DNA of 64,000 bases, taken from Poteriospumella lacustris (lineage: Eukaryota > Sar > Chrysophyceae > Chromulinales > Dinobryaceae). The position numbers and the translations under genes are program-made. Numbering within the stretch: position 1 is the first letter of the stretch; every line of letters starts with the position of its first letter. Shown here one piece after another: positions 33,772 to 46,098 of the stretch. Under the pieces are notes generated by a model that worked only from the letters and a program-made list of their open reading frames with translations, searched no databases and was not told the origin of the DNA. The DNA is taken from assembly GCA_008000375.1 (NCBI GenBank), contig SMOI01000039.1:62001-126000 (forward strand), given 5' to 3'.

Positions 33772-34364
33772 ATGGGAGTCGCCTTTGTTCAGCAGAGTGT
33801 TATCTCTGCACGATTTATGACAACATTTGGTCACTTCATTGCACTACTTGTTCTTTTTTCAACTATCGACAACAACATCAATTTATCCTTGCCAGACTCG
33901 TATTCGGACGAAGACCGAAGGACGGCTGCGAACACTGCTTGGGTAAGGCTGCACCCGCAATTACTTTACATTCTTCATCATTGCGGAGATTATTTGCCAA
34001 ATGCCTATTTTCTCTATTTTCTGTAGGCGGCGCTCATCTTCGCTTTCATTTGCTTTGTCTTCGACTTTGCAGGCATGTTTTTCGGCACGTCCTTATTCTA
34101 TACGAAGGTATACGAGAGATGCTGCACCATCTCTGCTTCAGAAGCTTATTGTTTCTTGTTCCTTGGTGTTCTCGTCGTCTATAGGCCAATGTACTGCAAA
34201 TATTCTTCCATTTCGTGGGGAGTATATTCTTGTCGTGGCTCATCACATCCAATTGGAACTACAAGGCCTTGTGGCCCATCGTGATCGCTTGCAATCTGCC
34301 GACCGCTCTCTACGAGATATGTATCTTGTTAGGGGTACATGTATTTAAAGTCATCATCTATTAG
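33772..34364 (+). CDS. TMEM107: TMEM107-like ciliary transition-zone membrane protein
   Basis: Three small exons, 33772..33942, 34027..34107 and 34185..34364, joined in phase 0 across GT-AG introns of 84 and 77 bases, give 143 residues, close to the usual length of about 140. The order matches the family: an ARF-type start of helix 1, a luminal loop with a LP-x-S-YSDED motif (family: LPLTFTPEEYD-like), helix 2 (AALIFAFICFVFDFAGMFFG), a third helix, then an N/W loop (SNWNYKALWPI) and helix 4. TMEM107 sits in the ciliary transition zone and helps the MKS complex gate membrane proteins into the cilium, so it implies a flagellated cell stage. No single exon is long enough to stand out, so the gene is easy to miss. 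Confidence 0.82.
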
Positions 34365-35503
34365 TCAGTGAATGGGCACGCACACACACAAAACACACGA
34401 AACACACGAAACACATACACGTACTTGTGGCTAAAGGGTTGTCCATGTAATATAAAGAGGTCAAACCTGTGAAAATGATTGCCTACAATATCAACCCGCA
34501 ACACCAACAGAAGGCACCGTTTGTACGGCTGAAACGTTGTCCCTTCCTGATATCCTGATATCCTGATTCATCCAGCGCACGAGCTGTTGCCAAGCCAAGT
34601 ATGAGGTTCTCATACTTATGGGGGCTGGTAGCGCCAGGAGCGTGTTTGCAGTTTGATCTATGGAAACACACCTTGCCTACCGTACCGCGTAGAGCAAACA
34701 CGAAGACTTTGATCCATAAACAAAAAATTGCACTTAAGGTCGTTACAATACATACTAATCGGAGAGGGGAAGGAGGAGAGGGGGACGAATCCTTCTTCGA
34801 CAGATCATTCCCGATGAAGGTGACAGGCGGAGGAGCGGAAGCCAGCAGAAGAAGCCCCATACAGATGTGCTGATGGATAGGGCGTGCGAAGCGCGAGAAG
34901 AAGGAGAGCACCACACCAAAACACCCAACATCCAACACAAACACCTCACTCAATACCGGTGCGACAGATCTTGTCACCAACTGAAAACATACAACAAAAC
35001 AAAACCAAACGCAACAAAGCAAGAAACGCACGAAGACACACAGTGACACACACGAAACGCATGGAACAGACAAACAATGACAGCACACACGAACCCCGAT
35101 ATCTACCACACATACACACACACACACATACAGAGGGAGAAAAGAGATATCCACACAGTCTTCCGTCGCTTGTGTCCCACCGCCGAATGGCCAATGCTGC
35201 CGTTTGACCATGCAGGAGGAAAAGGAGGAGGAAGAGGAGGAGGGGGTCGAGGGAGGGAGCCAGAGAAATAGAGCAACCACCATGGGCCATCGGATTCGCT
35301 TGGAACGCCAACGTGACGTTGAGGATCTACACGTGCTGCGGCGGCGCGTAGAGCGTCAGGTCCAAATACGCCGCGATCGCTGACGATGCGGCGGTTGCTG
35401 CGACAAAGTGCTCCCAAATAAAAAAAAGTTTGTAAAAAGCTGCGGTGATGCAGGGAGAAGTCGTGTGACACGCACTTCGGTTGGCCCCCCTCACCCCTAC
35501 CGA
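34365..35503. other. Intergenic between convergent genes, CA-rich
   Basis: 1.1 kb between the 3' ends of TMEM107 and the sedolisin gene. From about 34370 to 35270 the plus strand is again T-poor, with CACACA and ACACGAA repeats near 34378-34420 and 35100-35130. Around 35281-35390 composition becomes normal and a 34-codon plus-strand Arg-rich ORF is open, without support. Confidence 0.5.
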
Positions 35504-38500
35504 TTAAAACACCAGCGGTTCGTTTGAGGATCCTGTCGGTATGACGGACAGCGGCTGTGCAACGGCAACCGCGATGGCAGGGGCAGCGGTAGCTCCATCG
35601 CGTCGCTGGCGATGCTGTTGGTGACGATGCTGGTGTTGACGATGGTGGCCACGACGGTCACCGTTGCCACCTCCCGCACCACCGCTACCACCGTTACTTC
35701 CACCGCCGCCGCCACCCGCAGACGGCGTCACTCGCGTGCCACGACTTCGTTTGGCCTCCTTGGCGGCACGTTGTGCTTCGCGTCGCTGTTCTCGTTCTTG
35801 TATCTTCGTACTACGTCGTTGTTTCTGATATTCAATGTACGCCTGTCGTTGCGCCTCGAGACTCGCACGTTGTTCTTCGGTCATGTTCGTCGTCAATGGC
35901 AACAACGAACTGCGCAACAACGGGTGCATACCCCGGGTAGGGCGTCGACGACGTTGTTCACGATGTTCGGCCTCTTCGACCGCCGCAATCGCCGCGGCGA
36001 CTTCTTGTTCTTCCGTCATTTGGGTGGCATCACCCACCGCCCCTCGCGGACGATGCTGCCGATGGTGGTGGTGGTGATGGTGGTGCCGATGCCCACCACT
36101 ACCGCCGCCACTGCCGCCACCACTGCCACTGCCACCGTTCTTACGATGTCGTTCGACGACCGCCCGTGCTTCGGCCAGACGTTGTTGACGATGTTTCTCG
36201 TCTTCCGCATCAAATTTGTCGTCCAGATCTTCGTACGGTGGTTCATAACAACAACACGTGTACAGCACGAGACTACACATCAACGCAATGATCGCCGAGC
36301 TGACCACCACGACAATGATCAAGATGCGTCCGGCCAAGAGGGTACTCGCAGAGGAACTCGACGAAAGATCACTGGTGGGTGGCAACGAGGCCGGATTCCG
36401 GGTGGGACGACGGCTTGGGGGTGCATAGATCGGTAGATAATCGACTTGCACCGCATTCGCCACGATCGATGCAAATTGAAGCGAAGACACGCTGCCAAAC
36501 AAGGTCGCATTCCAATCGGTCAACGACGTCAAGACCGCTTGACTGATGGTCATACCACTGGTTTGCGCGGACAACGTAGACAAATTGGCGAGAATCGAGG
36601 GTAGCTGGGCTTCCAAGACCGACGCCATGCTGGCATCGTCCGTGGTGTTGCTTAACAAGACCAACAACGGGGTATCTGCCGGTAAATAGGTCAACAAGGT
36701 TTGTAACGCCACACGGACCTGGACCGTACAGGTATACGTCAGGATCCGCTCTTGACTCGTCAATTGTCGCCGATAATGATGGCGATGACGATGGCGTAGG
36801 AACGATGTTGTAGACGACGCCTCTGTCGCCGCTGCTCCTCCTGTCCCTCCTTCTCTGGTGGACAAGGAACGTCGTCGGATTTCGACGGTATTGGCTGTAC
36901 CACTACTGGGTGCCAGAGTCGGTTCCGCACCCGCGCTGGGTGCAGCCGTCGGCTCCGTGCTTGGTGCCGCAGTGGGGACCACTGTCGGTATCTGCGTCGG
37001 CATCAACGTCGTGGGCATGAACGTTGGTGATGGACTGGGTACGGGGGAAGGTGTGGGAGCAGCACTGGCGACAATGGGCGTCAGAGACTGTGTCGCCACC
37101 TGACAACGCACCACCCCGGTCACAAACGGTACCACCGAGTCGTTGAACAGCTGTGCACAGGTGATATTCTCCATTAACATGGCCATGGTCCCATCGGCAA
37201 TCCATGTCTCATAGACAGACGACGAGGACAGAAGCAATGGGGCAATGGCATGGGAGACTTGAAACGTCACTTGTTTGGTGTTGAAAAGAAACGTTGGGGC
37301 CATCGTGGGTGACGTGGTCGTGGGACGACGCGTTGGGGTGAACGTTGGCACAAGGGTCGGTTGCGTCGTCGATGGTGCAGCGGTAGGAGACTCGGTGGGT
37401 TCCGCCGTCGGGACAAACGTGGGGGTGTACGATGGAGAATGTGAGATAGACGGACGTGCGGATGGCCTCGACGAGGGGAACACCGATGGGACAAACGTGG
37501 GGGTGTAGGTCGGGGTGGAGGTTGAAGGGGAGGCAGTCGGTGTAAACGACGGCATCGCGGTGGGGTTCGCCGTTGGTTGAGCGGTAGGCACGCATGTGGG
37601 TGTGGCAGAGGTTGGGGCACGTGAGGGAGACGATGTCGTGGGTGACGCGGTAGGAACATAAGATGGTGTAAACGTCGGAACGGCACTGGGAAGTGGACTT
37701 GGATGCCACGTGCGCATCGATTGAGCATCGACCAACCCGAGCGCGACCCGTCGAAACGAGGTATAATTCAAGACACCCTGTCCGACGGACGCATCCCATC
37801 CTTCCGCCGCGGGATACCCCTCTCCACAACACAACCCCACCACCGACGTACACGAATTGTTGCCCCAGACCACATCTTTCACAAACAGCGACGCCAACGA
37901 TTCCGTATACAACAATGGATTAATCCAACCCAATTTCGACGCATTGTGCGCCAATCGTTCCGAATTGATCAAACTAATCATCGCGGCAACGACTGGACAC
38001 GAGGCCGACGTACCCGATACCGAGACCAGTTTCCCATTCAACACAATCAAGTAGTTATTGCCAATGACTGATATATCAGGATACGCACGACCAGAGGCAT
38101 TGAAAGGCGAGGTGCCACTCCCCGTCGGAGGGGTCACTCGTTGTAAATACGTCGCCACTTGACTTTCTTGCCACGACGGGCGACCATACAAATTGGAAAA
38201 CCCACCACCGGTGGTGATGAACACCTTGTCCGCTTCGACCGCACACACGACTTCTTCAGTAGAACCAAACTCAGGACCCTACAAGCAAGATAGAGTAAAG
38301 ATTAGCATGAAAAAACAAACAAACATCAACACACACAGAAACGAGAGCTTCACGTACCGTTGTACCCCCAATAGCGGTCACAAACGGACAACTGGCAGGG
38401 AACATTGGATAATACCCACAGGATTTGGTACCTTTCTTCACAAAATACCCCGAAACGCCATCATCTCCCGCGGCGGCGAGAATGGTGACCCCTTGCAAAC

Positions 38501-39698
38501 TCAACAACAACGCTTCGGTGGTAAACGACTTGGCATACGCCGCATCAAACTGATCTTCATACGAAATGTACGAAATACTAATAACATCGGGTGGAGCGGT
38601 CATATTCGAGACTTCCAATATCCAAGCTAGCCATGGATCGACTTGTCCTAAGCCATCACCCCATTCGTACGCAATCGTTGGTACATGTTGGGCGACAGCC
38701 ATAATGTACTGCAGATCCAAATTCGCTTCGGCACATACACCTTCATTGATACGGCACAAGGTGTCGTTTTGGGTGTGGCCAATGTCCGTGGTGACATTTT
38801 CGTGGGGTAAACTGAAATAATCTTGAAATTGCACTAAATCTGCCCCACTAAACCAACTGCCCGCTTGATACGTGCATTGATTGGTTAAGTTGTTGCCGAT
38901 GTTACTGTGAATGTCGTACAATTGATTCAAGAGCGCTGGTGTCGTGTAGCCATTCACAACCCCAATCCATTGTTCAGAGATGGAAGAGACTGATTCTCTT
39001 GGGCTTCTGCCTCGCAAGGAAGTCGTGCGACTGTTGGTCGACGAGGTCATCGATGCTTCATCGACTTCTCGTACGATTAACGAAGAAGCAACCGGAGGAG
39101 GGAACTCCGCGACATGGAAAACATGCTCGATATCACTCAGAATCTCTTTGGGGATGGTGAAGGAGGAATCCGATCGATAATGCTTGCGCTGACGATAGGA
39201 CAACGGAAACGCCGGTGACACCGCACGGTATGCATGAAACTTTGTGTTGAAAAACGTGTTCCACTCACGAATTGAACCCACAGCAGTTACGTAATCACAA
39301 CAAGTTGACTGGGAGGATATGGTAAATCCCTTTTGGACGAGATACGCGCTCAGCCTCTCGTATCGGTGTGGGGTGTTTGTGTAACGCTGAATTTCGTCTT
39401 TCGTCCAATGTTTGCCGTATGAGGCATGGAATGGATCAGATACTTCTCCCAAGGCTTGTTCTAGCAACTCCAAATTGTCTTTCTTTACGGCAAATATAAC
39501 TTCATGGGTTTCCGTTTGTACTTTGACACTGTCAGTCACTTTACGAAAGTGCTGGTGGACATCTAAAACGCAACGAAAAGTAAAATTCTACGCTCTGACA
39601 GACATCATTAGGTTCGAAATACCTTGAAAAGAAGCTATAGGACTCCCGAAGAAAACGCAAATCGCAATCAGAATGGGAATAACGTTGTGAAAGAACAT
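35504..39698 (-). CDS. Membrane-anchored sedolisin (peptidase S53, TPP1-like)
   Basis: Exons 39623..39698, 38358..39562 and 35504..38278 give 1351 residues. The tiny first exon supplies the ATG and a signal peptide (about 22 residues). Next come a pro-kumamolisin-type activation domain and the S53 catalytic domain with EANLD (Glu and Asp of the triad), AGDDG (oxyanion Asp) and SGTSASCP (nucleophile Ser near residue 518). Family members are acidic serine-carboxyl peptidases, such as the lysosomal tripeptidyl peptidase TPP1 (about 560 residues). Here a Pro/Thr/Ser-rich stalk, a further extracellular-type domain, a second Pro/Thr stretch and one membrane helix (about residues 1073-1100) followed by Cys-Cys-Cys are added, then a basic cytosolic tail with an eight-His run. 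This is a type I membrane protein with the protease outside or in the lumen. Confidence 0.9.
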
Positions 39699-40287
39699 TT
39701 TTTTTTCAACTACAGAACTAGTGTCTTCTGATTGACCAAATGCATACTTTTGAAGAAGAAAAAGATGTACTCAAAGACCCACTTTCCGGATTTGAATGTT
39801 GAAGACTTCAAGCCAACCGATGCAAAAGATTCGATAGACAAATATCCAGGCATGAACCTTCAATTATAAACAGAATCAATGCGAATCTATTCGCTGTTTC
39901 TGGTTTGTTGTTTGTTCTGTTGTTGCGCGAGCTGTTACACTGATGGAGTCTGAGACCTTCAGGGTTTCTGGACACTATTGGGTTTAGAAACCTAGATTCC
40001 CATGACCTGGTGATTTCTGGGTGGACCTTGGTTCCGATCCATTCAATGTTCTCTCACTGGTCTGTGTGTCGCGCGACACCGAGACGGATCTTTTGTCACT
40101 TTTTTGCTCTGCTGCGTGCGCTTTTTGTCTCTCTCCTTGCTGCAGTCCTCTTGAGAATGAGTATCGACAACACGTACTTGAATCGTTAAGTCCTGATTCG
40201 TGGCGTACTTTTTCACACTCTATCACGAAGGGTGGTTGGAACAAACCCGTTGATTAGGTTTCATCCTCCTCCAGACTGCCAGAAAAT
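39699..40287. other. Intergenic between divergent genes
   Basis: 589 bases between the sedolisin start (minus) and the NF-YB start (plus), so it holds both promoters. A 78-codon plus-strand frame (40021..40257) is open without support. Confidence 0.45.
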
Positions 40288-42339
40288 ATGAATAACATGA
40301 ATCCGATGGGCGGCATGCCCGGTATGCCCAACATGGGCATGGGAAACATGGGTGGCATGAATACCATGAATACCATGAACCCCATGGGTGCAATGACGGG
40401 AATTAATACCATGGGTGGTATGAACAATCCCATGGGTGGTATGAACAACATGAACAATATGAACGATGATGATGGAAATGACGGAATGGGTGGCGGACCT
40501 GGAGGTGAAGCTCGTGAACAGGATCGTTATCTCCCTGTCGCCAACATTGCGCGTATTATGAAGACTGTCCTTCCACCAAATGCTAAAATCGGAAAAGATG
40601 CCAAGGAAACCATTCAGGAGTGCGTTTCTGAATTTATCAGTTTCATCACCTCCGAGGCCAGCGACAAATGCGTTCAAGAAAAAAGAAAAACAATTAACGG
40701 CGACGACATTTTGTGGGCAATGAGCACTTTGGGCTTCGATCCTTACATTCAGCCTTTGGAAATTTATTTGACCAAATACCGAGATGTTGCCAAGGCGGAT
40801 AAGCCGGAAAAGAAAGTCGGAGGACCTGGAAGTGGCGGAAAAGGTGATGGTTCGGATGCCCCAACACCGTATGCTGGTGCAAGTGCTGCACCAAATGTCG
40901 CCGGTGCTGGTCCACAGCCCGGTGTATCAACGTTGCATCACTTAACGGCAGGACAACAACACCTTCATCACCATGCTGGCGCTCCGAATAACTCGACGCT
41001 GTCTGCCTACTCGTCTGCCAACTACCATCCTGGTACACACCATCCTTCTGGCCCGTCATACTTGGTTAGTGGTGAACTTCCTTTGAGTAGTGCATCTCCT
41101 TCGTTGACAGGAACGGTCAGTGGAACGACGCTGCTGTCGAGTTCCAACACTAGTGGAAATACCACTGCGCTGCCAGCTGCGCATCACGCGTCGCTGCTGG
41201 GTCCAGGAGCATCAGCCGCGAACACTTCGGCGGGTGCGAATGGAACTACAACCTCAACATTGTTGCCAGGAAGCTATCTCACAAGCAGTTCGTACATTCA
41301 TCCTCATTCTCACCACGCATCGTTGCATTCACTTCATTCCACCGCAGGAAACAATGGATCCGTATCATCCAATGTTTCAGGTCCATCGGCGTCATTGATG
41401 GCTACAAGTGGTCCTAACTTAGTTGGGACGGTTTCTGGCATTGCTGCACCCCACTTGACCGGTGGTACATCTTCCACAAACGTGAACAATACCACGGTGA
41501 CCCCGTCGTTGATTGGTTCGGTTACGGGCGTGAATCCTGCCACTGCTCTCGGAACGTCGTCGTCTTCTGGAACAACTGGAACATCGTTGTATCACCATCA
41601 CGCGGGACCCTCGTATCTTACGTCAGGAAGTACAGGAGCAACACCCGCGACCGCTTCCTTGGCGACGTATGCGTCGTTGTCCGCGGCCGCCACTGCTGGT
41701 ACCTCTGCAGGCGTCACAGCGTCTGGGGCTCCGGCCACTACGCTGTCTAGCCTTATCAACAATACCAGTGGCAACACTACAATCATTGGATCTACGATTG
41801 TTACATCTCTGACGGGACACAATCCACCCAGCAGTAGCAGCTCGTCGTTGACAGCTGGTACACCGACCACGGTCGGTGGGACCACAGTGATTCCCTTGAC
41901 GACCACGTCATCAGGTTTGACTGTCACGCCCATTACCTCTGGACCTTCGTTGACCGGAACGTTATCGGGCGTGACTACATTGGGGGGAACACCATTATCG
42001 TCCATGCATCATTCTATGTCGGTCCCAGGTAGTACAGGCGCGTCTTTACTCAGTGGTGGTGCATCATCGGCAGCTGCGTCGGCCAATGCGGCTGCGCTTT
42101 CTGCACAGCGAAAGCGTGACAACACCCAAATTTACTATTCCCCTCCACCAAATGTGCTAGGTAAGTGCACGAAACGTACTGTATGACGAATGTGAAGTAA
42201 CGTTACCCCTTTCTATGTAGGCTCATCGATTGCTTCGTTGACGGAAAACAAGACGGGTGCAGCACAACAGACTTCTTCTGCACCCGCATCATCGCAAGCA
42301 GACAGTCTCCTTCCTCCTGAGAAGAAGCCCAAGCTGTAA
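40288..42339 (+). CDS. NF-YB/HAP3-type CCAAT-binding histone-fold protein
   Basis: Exons 40288..42160 and 42221..42339 (60-base intron, phase 1) give 663 residues. Residues about 79-170 are the NF-YB histone fold: [53 protein letters not shown] and [10 protein letters not shown] are near-canonical. NF-YB pairs with NF-YC, and the dimer recruits NF-YA to bind CCAAT boxes. The first 60 residues are almost only Met, Asn and Gly (GGMNN-type repeats), and residues 180-640 are a long Ser/Thr/Gly/His low-complexity region, making the protein three times longer than the usual NF-YB. The short second exon encodes a Ser/Ala-rich, Lys-ended tail (EKKPKL), possibly a nuclear signal. Confidence 0.92.
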
Positions 42340-42659
42340 TGGAATCGAGGGTTGATTGTGGCGCAGTAATTACGGTACACATGTATAAAGTGTCAGTGTT
42401 CGATGTAACATTGAATTTGAATCATGGACTAGTTGCACAAACTTTCGTGCTTCACTGCGGCTTCAAAATGCATTTATTTCAGCGGACATAAGATCCATCG
42501 CGAATTTTAAGTTGTCTGGATATGAAGAAGAGACCATAAAGTTAGGTGAAACATGTTCAAATGATGTGCCGTGCTTAAGGTACAGAGAAAAAGGCGGAGT
42601 TGGTGCCAGGTACCCAACTAAAATCGTGCAAATCTTTGATGGGCAGAACGAAACATCCA
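42340..42659. other. Short convergent intergenic region
   Basis: 320 bases between the stops of the NF-YB gene and the PPDK-like gene. A 66-codon minus-strand frame (42463..42663) overlaps the PPDK-like stop; it could be an extra 3' exon if the last intron is spliced differently, but I see no good acceptor that proves it. Confidence 0.4.
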
Positions 42660-45600
42660 TCAAATAAAAAATGCGGAATCGGACAAGAACTTGTCCTTAC
42701 CATTGAATTCTCGAATTCTGGATTGAGCAGCCGCAACCTTTGCTGCGGGAACATTCACGGCTAAGCAAGATATGAAATCCAAGCGTTCTTTGTGAAAGAA
42801 GTCGATGGACTTTGGGTCATTGCACTGGGGTCCAATGGCTCCCATACGAATAGACGTATTCGCTTCTCTGATTTTCATTACTGCCAAGCACAGCATCGAT
42901 CCCACAGAGTTCGATTCAAGAGTTTCGAAGGGATTACTTCCGAGAAGGTGCTCACGCAGATACAGCTCCTACGACACATCAAATGAAGCGGAGAATAAGA
43001 GATCAAAGATGATGAATTCGTACCATGTAGCTGCTGCAATCGTTCTCTGAAATTCCAAGAACCAATTGCGTCAAAGTCTCCAAGTCGAAGCAGATTGTCG
43101 ACAAGTGATCGCACTTTGCAATCTTGTGAGCGTGTAGACAAGCTCTCGGTGTCGAGATCATGACTCCGAAGTCCACATGGAGACTTTCAACAGTCAACCC
43201 TTTTGCACAACAAAAGCTTTTCTTGTGATGAACCAAAGCATCAATGACAAACGAAGCCTCGTGACTACCGACTACCATAGGAACCAGCATTGTGCTCTCC
43301 ACATGAATATCCAGCTCCTCCGCTTCAGCGACGGCACCTACACATACCATTTGTTGATGTAAGTCAACCCTTGCCAGAACCAAAACTGTAAGTAAACCAG
43401 GTCAAGGATAGGGTTAACTTACCAAAGATTGCCATCACTTGGGCTTGAAGCAGTAGTGGTTCCGCAATGGCCACCCGAGAGCCGCGGAATCCTAATAATG
43501 GGTTCGTGTCGCTCCATTTGCGAATCTTTTCCGAGCACGAAACAACATCAATCTTCGCTTCTGCCGCAACTCTGCCCACCGCACTTTCGTAATCGTCAGA
43601 GAAGAAATGCGGAAAAAATGTCCCAAGACTGGATTCCAAGATCGAGAAATTAACGACACCGCTTCCAGTCACCTTGAATAGATCCAAAATTTCACTTTGC
43701 AAGGCAGCCGTCAAGTTGCCAACACAATCCCTCTTTTGTTCCTCCGAATCGCAAAGCAGTAAACGGCGAATCTCGTGAACGCAAGACTTTCGCCGGATCA
43801 AAACATCCAATCGACATAAGCCGATTCCATCAGGATTCCCATCAAAAGCGAGCTTGGCATCATCCAGTGTTGAAGCATCCGCAAGGACTCCCATGATCTT
43901 GTATCGATCAGCCCACTCCAGCAAAATTCGCAGATCATGGTTGAGAAACAATCTCTTCAACGGCAAGTCTCCGGCGTAAACTAAACCCGTAGCGCCGTCG
44001 ATGGTAATGAGTTCGCCTTCTTTGACAAATACATCTCCGGACTTTTGTCGCAGTTCTTTCTTTTCCTCATCACAAACAATATCAAGTGCACTCAGAACGA
44101 TTTCCTTGCCCAATCCTCGGACTATGGAAGCTAAGTCCGATGACGATCCCCCTTTCGATGTGATCAATCCGTTGATTTTCTGAGTTAGTCACAGTGTGAG
44201 TAAACCCGAGGGATTATCTTGCAGACGGGAAGATACTTTACCGAGTAATCAAGCATTTCATCAAGCAGCGCGTGCTTTTGATACAGAATCGATGGTTTAG
44301 ATTCCTCAAACTGCTGCTCGACCTGCTGACTATTGAAAGCCAAATAGCCAGTTGTAGCACCATGGGACCCAGACATACCTGACCCAAGCAACTTGTCGCG
44401 TATCGATAATCCACTTTCTCGCACTGCAATAAAGCACAATAAGACATGATATGCGCTTATGTGTTCATATTGGTGTTACCTAACGTGCGGTCGATCGTGA
44501 AAGATGAATGGTTTCGCAAAAACGATGGATTCACTCGCATCAATGCATTTCGCTCAGAGATAATGCGCTCGTTCACCAATGACACCGCAAGTCGAGTAGC
44601 GGCTTCAGCAGAGCGTGGCGCTGTTCTGCTCTCGAGCAAGAATAGAAAGCCGCCATCAATAGTAAATTCTACCGCCTAATGGATTACCAAGTTAGAATCT
44701 TCATTAATATTCAAAAACAATTCGGACGCACCTGAAGATCTTGAAAGTGCTTCTCAAGTATCCCGCAGTATTCCACAAGCTTTTCGTATGTGCCAGGTTG
44801 GTCTCGGAAGAGTTCCATAATGGACAAAGGGGTGCGAAAACCTGAAAGTAGATCGACACCTTCAGATTTCGGCATATACTCTCCACATATTTCTCTTTCG
44901 CCCGTGATCGGATTCCTTGTGTATGCTAGCCCAGTTCCCGATAAGGCATTGCGATTACCATAGACCATACTCTGAATCACAACAGCGGAACTCAGGTCCT
45001 CGCGAATATTATGAAGCTCTCGAAACTTGACAGCACTCTCCGACCACCAACATTCCATCATCTTCGAAATGGCCATGCCTAACTGCACCCATGGGTCGTC
45101 AGGAACATCTACGATGCTCTTGAAAACCATGACAAGCTCTATCAAGTCCGATAGATTCATGTGATCTTCGTTCTTCAAACCTTTCCTCTCCAACAGAGCG
45201 TTCAATGCCACCTCATAGCGCTTCATGGGTACATCCATCACGAAGCACCCGAACATTTGCAAAAATCGACGGTAAGTGTCGTACACCCATTGTACATTGT
45301 TGGACGACTTTGACATAGAATGGACGATGGAGTCATTCAACCCGAGGTTCAAAACTGTTGGTATAATTCCAGGAACTGCTACAGCCGAATCTGCTCGAAC
45401 GGATAAAAGGAGGGGAACATTACGATCAGTCTTCTTGGGAAATGTTGGAAGAGGCTCCAAACCAAAATATTTTCCAGTGTCAAGCTCTACTTTTTTAACC
45501 GCTTTCGATATTTCTTCAGTGAGAGACTTACTCAACTTTTGTGAGTTGTCTCGGAAGTCAACTGCCGCTTCTGATGAAATCACAAATCCGCTTGGAATTG

Positions 45601-45820
45601 GCAAGCCAAGGCGAGTCATTTCGCACAAGTTGGAGCCCTTTTTCCCCAGCAGTTCTAACACGAATTGAAAATGCGGCATAATTTCGAAGTCATTTAAATC
45701 AGTGAATTTCAACAACCTACCTCTGTCTTCCGACGAACCCTCATCGAAATAGTAGACAAACTTTCTTCCTGGACTGACCCAATGAAACAACTCGCCAATG
45801 CTTTCACCAATCGTCTTCAT
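42660..45820 (-). CDS. PPDK paralogue with lost catalytic residues (likely pseudoenzyme)
   Basis: Seven exons (45721..45820, 44732..45654, 44480..44675, 44242..44423, 43423..44179, 43024..43337, 42660..42968) give 926 residues with all three PPDK regions. Compared with the intact paralogue next door: the phospho-His motif [10 protein letters not shown] reads GGSSSDLASI (His to Asp); MIETPRA is MISTPRA and SNDLTQ is LETLTQ, removing both expected metal ligands of the PEP/pyruvate site; [10 protein letters not shown] is [21 protein letters not shown] is ADSAVAVPGII in the ATP-binding part. The C-terminal Cys (FISCL) is kept. No in-frame stop or splice defect was found, so the gene looks maintained rather than decayed. 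I chose the ATG at 45820 because its start aligns with the paralogue. A regulatory or partner-subunit role is inference. Confidence 0.85.
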
Positions 45821-46098
45821 CGTTGATGTCACTTGAAGCCATCTAATGAATTGTGATTTTGATACGACAGCATCGACCACCAATACGAAGACCCCTCCGC
45901 GAAAAGGGTGTAGGTTAGTCCCTCACAAATCCAATGACTGGAGGGGACGAGTCAAATTCAAGGTCAAGTGAGACCTTCCTCCTCATTTCCCCCTTTCCTT
46001 TCGAAATCACTTCAACAAGGAATTCACAGCCATGCCAAAGGACTTCGATTTGAATCGAAACATAATTCTATTGCTTCGATAGAGCGAAAACATTCAAA
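45821..46098. promoter_or_regulatory. Shared divergent promoter of the PPDK pair, with uORF
   Basis: Only 278 bases separate the ATGs of the two PPDK-like genes, so both must be driven from here. On the plus side an ATG at 46032 opens a 16-codon upstream ORF that stops at 46082, 16 bases before the PPDK start. If it lies in the mRNA it could dampen translation. No TATA-like box stands out. Confidence 0.55.
46032..46082 (+). CDS. Possible upstream ORF of PPDK
   Basis: A 16-residue ORF (MPKDFDLNRN start) in the presumed 5' leader of the PPDK gene. Its presence in the transcript is not known. Confidence 0.25.
   Translation: MPKDFDLNRNIILLLR

Noticed and set aside
34483-35283. 266-codon minus-strand ORF
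   Set aside because: It is made of Val/Cys and Ser/Phe strings produced by the CA-rich, T-poor plus strand, with no domain.
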